A stretch of 40,408 nucleotides of DNA, from positions 1 through 40,408 of the forward strand of contig JAAYQQ010000116.1 in NCBI GenBank assembly GCA_012519255.1. Direction: 5' to 3'. Below the pieces are notes generated by a model that was given only the letters and a program-made list of their open reading frames with translations, was not told where the DNA came from and made no database searches. The stretch comes from Methanobacteriota archaeon (GTDB lineage Archaea; Thermoplasmatota; Thermoplasmata; Methanomassiliicoccales; Methanomassiliicoccaceae). This document shows, in pieces, positions 1-8,207 of the stretch. The translations under genes and the position numbers were made by a program. How positions within the stretch are numbered: position 1 is the first letter of the stretch; every line of letters starts with the position of its first letter.

Positions 1-721
1 CAGTCCAATCACCCGCCACATCAGGAGTGAAGGTGACAGATGCTACGCCGGTAGTGTCAGCTGGAGTGGAAGCGGTCAGGACCTTCGTGATCCCATTTGG
101 ATCGATGAAGGCGAACGTTATATCCGTCGTCCTGGCCCCATACCACTCACCATCTATGAACAGCACCTCGAACATCACACTATACTCATAGCTCTGTCCA
201 AGGACATTCTCGACGGGAGCTTTTAGCCAGGTCCAACGGACCGGCTGAGGTGGTGTGGTAGTGCTATCCTCCGCAACGGTAAACGTTGCAGACATCGAGG
301 TGGGTGAGTACCTCCCGGAGCCCAAATAGGTCGCTGTGAGCACGTAATCGCCTGGCATGGTCGCCACATAATCTATGGAGAACCTGCCATTACGATCCGT
401 CTCGGTCGTAGCGCCCTGGAGGGGAGCGGATACGCTCCCATCGGGGAGAATGACCTCAAGATCAATGGTGGCACCTGGTATGCCGCGCCAGAACCTTAAT
501 TGGCCATCTACATGTATGGCTTCGTTGATTTCAAAGCTGGAAGTTTCCATCGTCAGGGTGATTGACGGTTGGAGCGTGTTTTTAAAATACCACGAGCTAA
601 CAGACACGTCACTCCGCTTGCCTTCAACGACCGTTGTTGCCGGAGCCAGTAACATGGCTACTGCGATTATGGCAACCAACGGGCCAACATACTTTTTATT
701 AAACCATTTATCTTTTTTCAT
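1..721 (-). CDS. Secreted/surface protein with Ig-like repeats, C-terminus beyond left edge
   Basis: The minus strand is open from an ATG at 719-721 to the window edge, giving 240 codons without a stop. The N-terminus starts with lysines (MKKDKW) followed by a hydrophobic run (about residues 12-28) ending in Ala/Thr residues, which looks like a Sec signal peptide. The rest is beta-rich. A segment around residues 60-150 has the pattern of bacterial/archaeal Ig-like (Big/PKD-type) repeats, including GDYVLTATYLGSGRYSP and a terminal TFTV strand. A Thr/Pro linker and a second similar domain follow. It is probably an extracellular or S-layer-associated adhesin-like protein. No catalytic motif is visible in this part. 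AT-rich TATA-like stretches lie upstream at about 765-790. Exact role unknown; only the N-terminal third or so may be present. Confidence 0.75.
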   Translation of the reverse strand, partial: MKKDKWFNKKYVGPLVAIIAVAMLLAPATTVVEGKRSDVSVSSWYFKNTLQPSITLTMETSSFEINEAIHVDGQLRFWRGIPGATIDLEVILPDGSVSAPLQGATTETDRNGRFSIDYVATMPGDYVLTATYLGSGRYSPTSMSATFTVAEDSTTTPPQPVRWTWLKAPVENVLGQSYEYSVMFEVLFIDGEWYGARTTDITFAFIDPNGITKVLTASTPADTTGVASVTFTPDVAGDWT

Positions 722-833
722 TCGATCAGCTCAGTTGTTTTCACCCTCTTTCGATTGGATTTTATCTTTTTTTATAAAAGTTTTATATTATAGATTTCAT
801 ATTGTTGTATCTACGTAATTACCGGTAGCAAAC

Positions 834-863
834 CACCCCCAGGTCGGAAAAGAAGGGGGGGTG
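834..863. repeat. Inverted repeat / G-C hairpin upstream of the secreted-protein gene
   Basis: CACCCCC (834-840) and GGGGGTG (857-863) can pair perfectly as 7 bp with a 16-base loop. The rest of the 722-1178 gap is AT-rich with no supported gene. The hairpin could be an operator or a transcript end; there is no evidence to choose. Confidence 0.35.
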
Positions 864-1178
864 ATTTATAATCGCTTAACCCAGATATCAATCATGATTA
901 TCTTTGTTAACGTTACTAAATATTATTTTACCAATATTGTTCTTAATAAAAGCATACGCCTATATTTTAAAAGGCCCATAGGATTTTGTAACATCAGAAG
1001 GGGCGGCGCTCATTGCTTCTTCTTGCTCTCTTCGAATTGAAAGCGATGCAGGCCAAAATTGAGTTATCACATGTGGCCCCCCTCCCAATTTCATAGTTCT
1101 ATGACATTGAGTAAGTAGTTATCGCCTGGAACAGAAGGCAATCGTAATAATTACCAAGTGATCGCATAAATAACATGA

Positions 1179-1412
1179 ATGAGGGGAGCTTCTCGTTTTC
1201 TAAGAGCCCTTGTGCTATCTACATGGATCTACAGTTTTATCCTATGGCTTTACATAGCGGCTCGAATCATTATCAGCGGTGTGGACATGGGTAAGCCATT
1301 CCTTGATTGGATACCACATATCACATTTCTCAATCTTGGCATCTTAACCTTCTGTCTTAGCTTCCTATGCTTAATCATCTATCTTACGTTCTGGGGGCCA
1401 CGTAGTAAGTAA
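1179..1412 (+). CDS. Small two-helix membrane protein, hypothetical
   Basis: This 77-residue ORF starts at ATG 1179 and encodes two clear hydrophobic segments, roughly residues 10-33 and 47-71, separated by a short polar loop (GVDMGKPFLDW). The N-terminus is basic (MRGASRFLRA) and the C-terminus ends in PRSK. It is therefore predicted to be a small integral membrane protein. An overlapping ATG at 1175 is in another frame and gives no membrane protein. No convincing Shine-Dalgarno sequence is seen, so a leaderless start is possible. It lies 52 bases before the longest herA frame in the same orientation, but a TATA-like element between them suggests separate transcription. I do not recognise a family. 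Confidence 0.5.
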   Translation: MRGASRFLRALVLSTWIYSFILWLYIAARIIISGVDMGKPFLDWIPHITFLNLGILTFCLSFLCLIIYLTFWGPRSK

Positions 1413-1436
1413 AGCCTTCTGTCCCTGGTTCACCTG

Positions 1437-1447
1437 TTAATATATTA
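1437..1447 (+). promoter_or_regulatory. TATA-like element upstream of herA
   Basis: TTAATATATTA at 1437-1447 fits an archaeal TATA box. Initiation would fall near 1465-1470, close to the first TTG of the herA frame. It probably drives the herA-mre11-rad50 operon. Confidence 0.45.
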
Positions 1448-1584
1448 TTGATAGATAGCGCTGTTTGAAAATATTATATTCTTACCATCTCGAGCGGGGG
1501 AAGAAAAGGGGCCATTCATTATCTGCCATTAGAGACAGGGGCCCTCATGATCGCATATCCATCAAACATCGCTTAGAAAAAGGC

Positions 1585-3168
1585 TTGAATAAGCAAGCAG
1601 TTAACCTACGCGGAGGGAAGTCAATCGTTCACATAGGCAGAGTCGTAGGCAATAGCGTCATGGAAACGATGTTCAGGATGAATTTCGGTGAAGAGCTCCA
1701 GGTCGGAGAGATGCTAGTGGTGGAGAATGGTTCTACCTCAGAGCGCTATCTGATCAGAGTAATGGACATCGAACATGGAGCAGATGCTGAGGAGACTGAT
1801 TGGATGCTTACCGAGGCCGGCCTCATCCTCAGGATGGATGCTCACGATGCTGACTATGACTTCGATTCTGTAAAGAGTAGATTATTCTGTACTGGCATCT
1901 GTGCGCCGCTAGGGTGTGTTGGGGAGGCATTCAGGAAGACCAAGACCATTCCCCAGCATTTCTCCACCGTCCGACGCACTTCCATAGATGACTATCAGTT
2001 CCTTAAGAGCAGTCTGGGAGACATTCAGGTGGGCAATCTGCGCTCCGGCGATCACGTTCTTGATTTCCCGGTGGGTATCTCGGGGAAGGCGCTGCCGCAC
2101 CACATAGGTATCTTCGCTACCACGGGCATGGGTAAGAGCAACCTGATGAAGAATCTAGCACTTTCGTGCATGCGGCTGCGCAAGTACGGTTTCATGGTCC
2201 TGGACCCCCATGGCGAGTATTACGACGGTGGAGAGTCTGAAAAGAAAGGGCTGAAGCATGCTGGCATGGATGATGCCCTGGTGGTTTTCTCATCCCGCAA
2301 ACTGGACGGACCATACAATACCCTGCACGTCGCCGCCTCAGAAATTCAAATCGCAGATTTGGAGAATTTGTATGAGTTCTCCGGGGCACAGCTGGAGTTC
2401 ATGAATTCTGCCCAGTACCGCTTTGGAGATACGTGGCTGACGGACATCAATGATAAGAGCGTCCAGGAGATAATCAAAACACTTGGGGAGGGCAAATACC
2501 ACGAGGGCACCATCAATGTGGTGAAGCGCCGTCTGGAATCGTTGTTCCGCTTCGACCTCATCTCCAGAGATCCCAAATTATCAATTACCAATCACATCAT
2601 CGACTGTCTCCACGACGGGAAGGTCGTTCTGGTCGATACCTCGAACATGTATGAGGCGGAGGAACTGCTCATCTCAACCGTGCTCAGTCGTGCCATCTTC
2701 GAGAAGAATAAGGCGCTATATGCTGACAAGGCCAAGTTCGACAAGGTACCACCGACACTCATAGCCCTGGAAGAAGCTCAGCGCGTGCTCACTGAATCCA
2801 AGGGGAGTATCTTTGCCCAGATCGCCAGAGAAGGACGAAAATTCAAGACCGGCCTTTGTGCTGTCTCACAACAGCCGAAACTCATCGATTCAGAGATCAT
2901 TTCACAGTTCAACACCTTGTTCATCCTGGGGCTGGCGGACAGGAGAGATAGGGAAATCCTGAGGAATTCGGCCAAGCAAGATATCTCCCAGCTCGATAAC
3001 GAGATTCAGATGCTCATGCCCGGCGAGGACCTCATCGCCTCGCCATTCACGCCTTTTGCCGTCCCTGTGAAAATATATCTCTATGAAGATTATCTTAAGA
3101 AAGTGGCCTCTGAGGGCGAGACCAGGAAGAGGTTCAGGAAGACGCCAGTGGGCGCCGCGTTCTACTGA
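1585..3168 (+). CDS. herA: HerA-type bipolar DNA helicase/translocase
   Basis: HerA is a hexameric DNA-pumping ATPase of the HerA/FtsK superfamily that works with Mre11-Rad50 and the nuclease NurA in resecting double-strand DNA ends. The N-terminal HAS barrel starts at about HIGRVVGNS. Then come Walker A (TTGMGKSN, near 2120-2145), a DPHGEYY segment, a Walker B-like LIALEEAQRVL (near 2760-2790), an arginine-finger region AREGRKFKTG, and the C-terminal SQFNTLFILG and LMPGEDLI segments typical of HerA. The frame is open upstream to a TTG at 1465, but those 40 residues are basic and unlike the HAS domain. I therefore prefer TTG 1585 (527 residues), although the TATA element at 1437-1447 would also suit 1465. 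It is followed by mre11 and rad50 in the same orientation. No nurA is adjacent. Confidence 0.92.
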   Translation: MNKQAVNLRGGKSIVHIGRVVGNSVMETMFRMNFGEELQVGEMLVVENGSTSERYLIRVMDIEHGADAEETDWMLTEAGLILRMDAHDADYDFDSVKSRLFCTGICAPLGCVGEAFRKTKTIPQHFSTVRRTSIDDYQFLKSSLGDIQVGNLRSGDHVLDFPVGISGKALPHHIGIFATTGMGKSNLMKNLALSCMRLRKYGFMVLDPHGEYYDGGESEKKGLKHAGMDDALVVFSSRKLDGPYNTLHVAASEIQIADLENLYEFSGAQLEFMNSAQYRFGDTWLTDINDKSVQEIIKTLGEGKYHEGTINVVKRRLESLFRFDLISRDPKLSITNHIIDCLHDGKVVLVDTSNMYEAEELLISTVLSRAIFEKNKALYADKAKFDKVPPTLIALEEAQRVLTESKGSIFAQIAREGRKFKTGLCAVSQQPKLIDSEIISQFNTLFILGLADRRDREILRNSAKQDISQLDNEIQMLMPGEDLIASPFTPFAVPVKIYLYEDYLKKVASEGETRKRFRKTPVGAAFY

Positions 3169-3184
3169 CATTCAGCCATGAGAA

Positions 3185-3367
3185 ATGTCACGAATGGAAA
3201 ATAAGAACGACCCCATGCAGACTGAAAGAGCAGGAGCGAGAAGAAGGGGGAAACTCTTTGATGATGCCTCCAATTCCACCGTTCGGAAGAAAAAGGCTAA
3301 AGAGTGCCAACCTCCTTCCAGCGACTTGAGGAGTATGAATTTGGGCACGGCAGAGGTGGACAATTGA
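3185..3367 (+). CDS. Possible small basic protein between herA and mre11
   Basis: A 60-codon ORF fills most of the gap between herA and mre11. It is highly charged (RAGARRRGK and VRKKKAKE segments) with no hydrophobic core. Its stop codon (TGA 3365-3367) overlaps the probable TTG start of mre11 (3364-3366) in a TTGA arrangement, as seen for translationally coupled genes. No good Shine-Dalgarno sequence precedes ATG 3185, and no family is recognised. It could be a real disordered accessory peptide or simply the open leader of mre11. Confidence 0.3.
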   Translation: MSRMENKNDPMQTERAGARRRGKLFDDASNSTVRKKKAKECQPPSSDLRSMNLGTAEVDN

Positions 3368-4494
3368 GGATCGTACATGTCGCAGATACTCATCTAGGCT
3401 ACTCGGCCTATCGCAAGGTATGCGACGAGGATAGCGCGTTCAAAGGCCTGAATCAGAGAGAGGTAGATACTTACCGCTCGTTCGAGGCATTCGTGGACCA
3501 GGTTCTCGAGCTTCGTCCTGATGCAGTTCTGCACAGTGGCGATCTCTTTGATGCAGTGCGGCCATCCAACCGTGCGCTCAGTTTCGCTCTGGAGCAATTG
3601 GTACGTCTCTCCGAGGCAGATATTCCGGTTGTACTCATCGCTGGCAATCATTCCACCCCAAGGATTCGGGAGACCGGATCTGCGTTCAGGTTGTTCGAAC
3701 ATCTTCCCGGCATCTATCCAGTATATAGAGGCGCATACGAGCGCATCGATTTGGGCGATCTTGCCGTGCATGCCATCCCCCATACAGACGGGGAGTCATT
3801 CAAGGAACAGCTGCCCTGCATATCTCGCTCTGGCGGGGCACGTTATGAGGTAGCCATGCTCCACGCCGGCGTGGTCGGATTCAAGGAGTTCCGCATGAAC
3901 GAATTTAATGAACAGATTGTTGATTCTTGTTACCTGCGAGATGAGATGGATTACATTGCCCTGGGGCACTATCATCAGCATTACGATGTGGCCCCAAACG
4001 CAGCATACAGTGGCTCCACAGAGCGTTTTTCCTTCGCCGAGTCGGGGCAGGCCAAGGGATTCCTGGAGGTCGACCTCGCATCTGGGACCAGGAAGTTCAT
4101 GGAACTCCCGGCCAGACCCATGATCGATCTCGGACCGATTGACGCGCGGCGGCTTGACGCGACATCCCTCAGGGCCGAGATCGAGTCCCACCTGGACCGC
4201 GATCTAGAAGGTAAGATCGTCCGCCTAGTGGTGAAGAATCTACCGCGGATGACCTATGAGGCCCTCGATTTCCGGGGGCTCAAGGAACTGGCTGCGGGGG
4301 CAGTACACTTCGAACCGCGATTCGAGATCGAGCGGGAGAAGATATCCATCCAGGCCGGGGCCGCCACCATCAACTCATTAGAGCATGAGTTTGTGTCCTT
4401 CCTACAACGGTATCCGATAGAGGGTGTGGACAAGGACTCGATACGCAAGCAGGGGTTGAAATATCTCAAGAGGGGGCTGGAAGAATCCGACTAA
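3364..4494 (+). CDS. mre11: Mre11 DNA double-strand-break repair nuclease
   Basis: Mre11 is the manganese-dependent exo/endonuclease subunit of the Mre11-Rad50 complex, processing DNA ends before homologous recombination. The calcineurin-like phosphoesterase motifs appear in order: VADTHLG at the N-terminus, HSGDLFD, IAGNHST, MLHAGV and LGHYHQH, which together provide the two-metal site. A C-terminal capping and Rad50-binding region follows, for 376 residues in total. The start is taken as TTG 3364 because the protein then begins (M)RIVHVADTHLG as in the family, and GAGGTG at 3353-3358 is a well-spaced Shine-Dalgarno sequence. A longer frame from GTG 3304 adds only 20 non-conserved residues. 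It sits directly before rad50, as in most archaea. Confidence 0.96.
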   Translation: MRIVHVADTHLGYSAYRKVCDEDSAFKGLNQREVDTYRSFEAFVDQVLELRPDAVLHSGDLFDAVRPSNRALSFALEQLVRLSEADIPVVLIAGNHSTPRIRETGSAFRLFEHLPGIYPVYRGAYERIDLGDLAVHAIPHTDGESFKEQLPCISRSGGARYEVAMLHAGVVGFKEFRMNEFNEQIVDSCYLRDEMDYIALGHYHQHYDVAPNAAYSGSTERFSFAESGQAKGFLEVDLASGTRKFMELPARPMIDLGPIDARRLDATSLRAEIESHLDRDLEGKIVRLVVKNLPRMTYEALDFRGLKELAAGAVHFEPRFEIEREKISIQAGAATINSLEHEFVSFLQRYPIEGVDKDSIRKQGLKYLKRGLEESD

Positions 4495-4505
4495 TATATC
4501 TGGAA

Positions 4506-6896
4506 ATGGAAAACTATCGAAAGTTCCATTCGGCCCAGGTCGAGTTTCCCGATGGGATCATTGGTATCATGGGCCCCAATGGCGCAGGGAAGTCCACCCT
4601 CATTGAGGCCATCTCCTGGGTTCTGTATGGCAACAGCAGTGTGGATCGAACGGTCAAGGAAGGCATCAAGCGTGCCGGGGCCGGGCCCAATGAAGACTGC
4701 TCCGTCACGATCATCTTCGAACTTGGAGGGGTGGAATATCAGGTCAAAAGATCAATGAGGGGCAAGAACCTCAAGGTGGACGCCGAGCTGCTTGGCAATG
4801 GAGAGGTGTTGGCATCCTCAGAGCGCTCAGTCACCTCCTTTGTGGAGAAGATCCTGGGAATGGATTACCGTTCATTCTTCCACTCGGTTTTCGCCCGTCA
4901 GCGGGAACTGTCCGCCCTCTCGGCCCTGACACCAGCAGATCGTAAGAAGCTCATCGTTCGCATGCTGGATCTTGATATCCTGCAGGATGTGATAAATGAC
5001 ATCCGACAGGATGAACGAGATGAGAAGAGAGATCTTCAATTCATAAATGAGCAGCTCCTTACGCCAGAACGCCGCCCCAAGCGCGAGGTATTAAATGAGG
5101 AGCGAGAGAAACTGGAAGCTGAACTGAGTGCGCTTGAGCAGCAGTTAGAAGCTGCCAATCTCGAGTCGCGCAGGCTGGAAGAAGAGTGGAAAAAGGCTAA
5201 GGGGCATAAAGAGTGGACCGCACTCAAGGAAGAAGAGTATCGAAAGCATGACCGGCGCCTCTCGGAAAAACGCAAGGAACTGGAGGGGCTGCAACAACAG
5301 CGGGGCATTCTAGAGAAAGATCTAAGTGCCCTGCGTATCCGCCTGGAGGCCCTGCCGGATCTAGAGAAGAAAAAAGAAGAATATGACGAGCTGCTCAGGC
5401 AACGAGATGCCATGGAAGTTGGGCTGCGCTCGCATGAAGAGAGAAAATCTATCCGGGCATCCCTGCAGCGTAACGAGGAAGGGATAAATCGCCTGGAGCG
5501 CGCCATAGAAGAGAGTGTTAATGAGCTGACAGAGCTCAGGAACCCTCAGGAGAGTCTTGGCACCGTCACTCAGAACCTTGCCAAAATAGAGGAGGATATC
5601 GCAGCGGGTCTGGATCAGAGATCTACTATAGACTATGAGGTACAGAGCCTCCGCCGAGAGATAAAAGATCTATCCCAAAAGCGAGCAGAAGTGAATGAGC
5701 TAGGTGCGGAGGGCATCTGCCCCACCTGTGAGAGAGTACTGGGCGATCATCACCGCCATCTTTTAAACAAGCTGGATGAACAGAACTCCAATAGGGCCAC
5801 CCTCTTGAAGTCACGGGAAGAAGAATTGGGGATTTTAGAGGAAAGGCTGGGAGTTGAAAAGCGTAGACAAAAGATACTGGAAGAGCGTAAGGAAAAGTTG
5901 CAAGTCGAAGTGAACAGGGTTGAGTGGCTGGACGCTAGTCTGCATGACTCCAAGAGTGAACTTGAGGAACTTGTCGAACGAAAAAAGCAGCTTGAGGACA
6001 GGCTCTCGGCCCTTGGAGACGATGATTTTGACGAACGCACCTTTGCCAACATTAAGAACCGCATTTCTGACCTACGTGCCGATGTGAATGAATTCCAGGC
6101 GCTTTCTGGAGAGTCTTCCAGATTGCCCAATTTGGAATCCAGGCAGAAAGAGCTGGAAAGCGGCATTGAAAAGAGGGAGAGGGAGCTGCAGAGTATTCAG
6201 GCCGAACTCACCGCGGTGGGCTACCAGGAAGGAGACTATCGCAAGGCGCTGGATATGTATGAAAAGGCACTGAAGGCGCGTGAGGCAGGTTATGCCGAGG
6301 TGTCGCGTAAGGTCGACGCCATCGAGCACATCCGGCAGAGGATCTCGGACAAGGACGCCGCCATCGCCGATATCGCCAGAATGGAAAAGAGCGTGGAAGG
6401 CAGAACCAAACGAGTAGAGGAGCTCGCTACACTCAAACACGTAATGGAGGACTTTAAGCAGAACGTGACAGAACGCATCTCTCCTACACTGTCAGAGATC
6501 TCGTCAGACCTGTTCGTCACCATGACAGATTCCAAATATGGGGGTATCGAGATTGATGATAACTACGACATGGAGATCTACGACGGCGGGGAGAAATATC
6601 CTGTCTCGCGATTCTCCGGCGGGGAGGGCGACCTGGCTAACCTATGCCTCCGTCTGGCGATCTCAAGGGTGCTGGCCGACCGCTCGGGCAATGATATCAA
6701 CATTCTCATCCTCGACGAGATATTCGGCTCACAGGACCAAATGCGGAAAAGAGCCATCATGTCGACTCTCAATCATTTGGAGAAACAGTTCCATCAGATC
6801 ATCCTCATATCCCACATCGACGACACCAAGGATCTCATGAGCAATGTCATCACAATTAAGGAACTGGATGACGGGACCAGTACAGTGGTCGCCTGA
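4506..6896 (+). CDS. rad50: Rad50 SMC-like ATPase
   Basis: Rad50 is the ATPase partner of Mre11, tethering DNA ends through its long coiled coil. With M1 at ATG 4506, Walker A is GPNGAGKS (residues 23-30) and a Q-loop lies in FARQREL. Heptad-rich coiled coil runs from about residue 180 to 640, broken by the zinc-hook CPTC (C405, C408). The ABC signature FSGGEGD begins at about residue 703, Walker B is ILILDE (D737, E738), and a switch histidine lies in LISHID. Length (796) is normal for archaea. The eight in-frame codons before ATG 4506 (from 4482: R-I-R-L-I-Y-L-E) match the usual first beta strand of Rad50 but contain no ATG, GTG or TTG. The real start may thus be a non-standard codon at 4485 that overlaps mre11. 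Confidence 0.96.
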   Translation: MENYRKFHSAQVEFPDGIIGIMGPNGAGKSTLIEAISWVLYGNSSVDRTVKEGIKRAGAGPNEDCSVTIIFELGGVEYQVKRSMRGKNLKVDAELLGNGEVLASSERSVTSFVEKILGMDYRSFFHSVFARQRELSALSALTPADRKKLIVRMLDLDILQDVINDIRQDERDEKRDLQFINEQLLTPERRPKREVLNEEREKLEAELSALEQQLEAANLESRRLEEEWKKAKGHKEWTALKEEEYRKHDRRLSEKRKELEGLQQQRGILEKDLSALRIRLEALPDLEKKKEEYDELLRQRDAMEVGLRSHEERKSIRASLQRNEEGINRLERAIEESVNELTELRNPQESLGTVTQNLAKIEEDIAAGLDQRSTIDYEVQSLRREIKDLSQKRAEVNELGAEGICPTCERVLGDHHRHLLNKLDEQNSNRATLLKSREEELGILEERLGVEKRRQKILEERKEKLQVEVNRVEWLDASLHDSKSELEELVERKKQLEDRLSALGDDDFDERTFANIKNRISDLRADVNEFQALSGESSRLPNLESRQKELESGIEKRERELQSIQAELTAVGYQEGDYRKALDMYEKALKAREAGYAEVSRKVDAIEHIRQRISDKDAAIADIARMEKSVEGRTKRVEELATLKHVMEDFKQNVTERISPTLSEISSDLFVTMTDSKYGGIEIDDNYDMEIYDGGEKYPVSRFSGGEGDLANLCLRLAISRVLADRSGNDINILILDEIFGSQDQMRKRAIMSTLNHLEKQFHQIILISHIDDTKDLMSNVITIKELDDGTSTVVA

Positions 6897-7263
6897 TCTG
6901 GATTCTTGTTGATCTGTAGAGCGGCACCGACCTCTCAATTGAGCTGGCCAAATATTGTCGGCAACCCATGGGCAAGAGATCATGTCCATCGGCACACGGG
7001 TGAAGCATATCACGTATCAAATCCTCATCTGCCACAAATGATATGCAACCCTACATGGGAGCGGACGCCATCGAATTGGGCCTTAGATATCCAAGAAGCA
7101 TTGGTAACGGCACTTCCGCCCCGCACAATTGAGGGGTATTGTGCCAGCAAAATTGGGACATGTCGATGCACATATCTGCTGTGCTGAATTGAATGAAACG
7201 GCCTCCAAAGAATTGTCTTCCATGAAGAAATTACTCTTGTAGAGAATATGAGTATCTTTACGC
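6897..7263. other. Intergenic region between convergent rad50 and PH-domain gene
   Basis: These 367 bases separate two convergent genes. An open frame at 6906-7187 has no recognisable domain and unlikely composition, so I do not call a gene. No nurA remnant is visible. T-rich stretches near the right end could terminate transcription. Confidence 0.4.
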
Positions 7264-8151
7264 TTATAATTTGGAGATTATCTCCTGTCGCTTGGCTTCA
7301 TACTCTTCTTGAGAAATGAGCCCCTTATCCCTCAGTTCCTTCAATTTTACCAGACGCTCCTCCGCTTCCGTCGCCGAGAAGGTCGGACCAGACTCCACTG
7401 GAGCGGATGGTGGCGTGGGAGTGGAAATAGTCCGATGTGCTGGAGTTGGCTGGGTCTGTCGGAGGATCGCCTCTTCGGCCTTCTTGCGTACCTCGAATGG
7501 TCTGGGAATGTTCTCCCAGATTACTGCGCCACGGTGGTCTGCCCGGAGGGTGGGAGAATCAGAATCTATGCCCCCTGTTTCTCCCGAAGTAGAGAATGTT
7601 AGGTCACCGTAGCGGAGGATGCGCTCGAACAGCGTCTGATGCACCGTAACGTTGGAAATGCGATCATAACGAGTATCGCCAAAACGGATGTTGAGCACAC
7701 CATATTGAGTCAGGATGCGCCGATCGGTGATGGCAAAAGCAGTGTGAGACCATACGATGTAGTCGTACAGGAATGCGATGAGACCTATCAATATCGGAGT
7801 AAGAGAAAGGGCAGGGTTTATGAGCACACCTACTACCCCCAGCAAGATCACCGCGCCTCCTGCCATCAGGGCAAGAAGGCCCATCTTAAGTGTGGATGCT
7901 GGCATGACAAGCAACAATACTATCAAGATTGCCCATAGAGACACATCGGCGGTGAGGGCGGTGACGGAGGGGTAGCTGATCAAGAGAATTGTGCTGAACA
8001 CTACAGTCAGGAATAGTAACGCCAGTGGCTGGAAAAGATAAACTATGGAGGAGGGGCGCCCCTCCCATAATAGCACCTCGCCGGCGGTGAGGCGGTTGCG
8101 CGGAAATATGGGTACCCTATGAACCTGGGTGTGCGAAGACACATTGGTCAT
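7264..8151 (-). CDS. Membrane protein with bacterial PH-like (YdbS-type) domain and SHOCT tail
   Basis: This 295-residue protein has an N-terminal cytosolic stretch including LTAGEVLLWEGRPS, then four or so hydrophobic segments (about residues 40-60, 72-90, 92-112 and 118-140). A bPH_2-type domain follows, recognisable from FAITDRRILTQYG and YDRISNVTVHQTLFERI, about residues 145-225. After a Pro/Thr-rich linker, the C-terminus is a SHOCT motif (KLKELRDKGLISQEEYEAK), a short helical hairpin often found at the end of oligomeric membrane proteins. The function is unknown; such proteins are thought to act as membrane scaffolds. A TATA-like element on the minus strand at about 8173-8183 is 25 bases from ATG 8151, suggesting a leaderless mRNA. 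Confidence 0.85.
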   Translation of the reverse strand: MTNVSSHTQVHRVPIFPRNRLTAGEVLLWEGRPSSIVYLFQPLALLFLTVVFSTILLISYPSVTALTADVSLWAILIVLLLVMPASTLKMGLLALMAGGAVILLGVVGVLINPALSLTPILIGLIAFLYDYIVWSHTAFAITDRRILTQYGVLNIRFGDTRYDRISNVTVHQTLFERILRYGDLTFSTSGETGGIDSDSPTLRADHRGAVIWENIPRPFEVRKKAEEAILRQTQPTPAHRTISTPTPPSAPVESGPTFSATEAEERLVKLKELRDKGLISQEEYEAKRQEIISKL

Positions 8152-8207
8152 CGGAGAACTAATGAGAGGAAAGAGTATAATTACAACATTACCTGCCCCA
8201 TCTCATC

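Noticed and set aside
375-818. Plus-strand open frame of 147 codons
   Set aside because: It lies opposite the minus-strand secreted-protein gene, which has a signal peptide and Ig-like pattern; the plus frame has no recognisable feature.
6906-7187. Open frame after rad50 as a possible nurA remnant
   Set aside because: No NurA motif or regular secondary-structure pattern, and composition is unlike the neighbouring genes.
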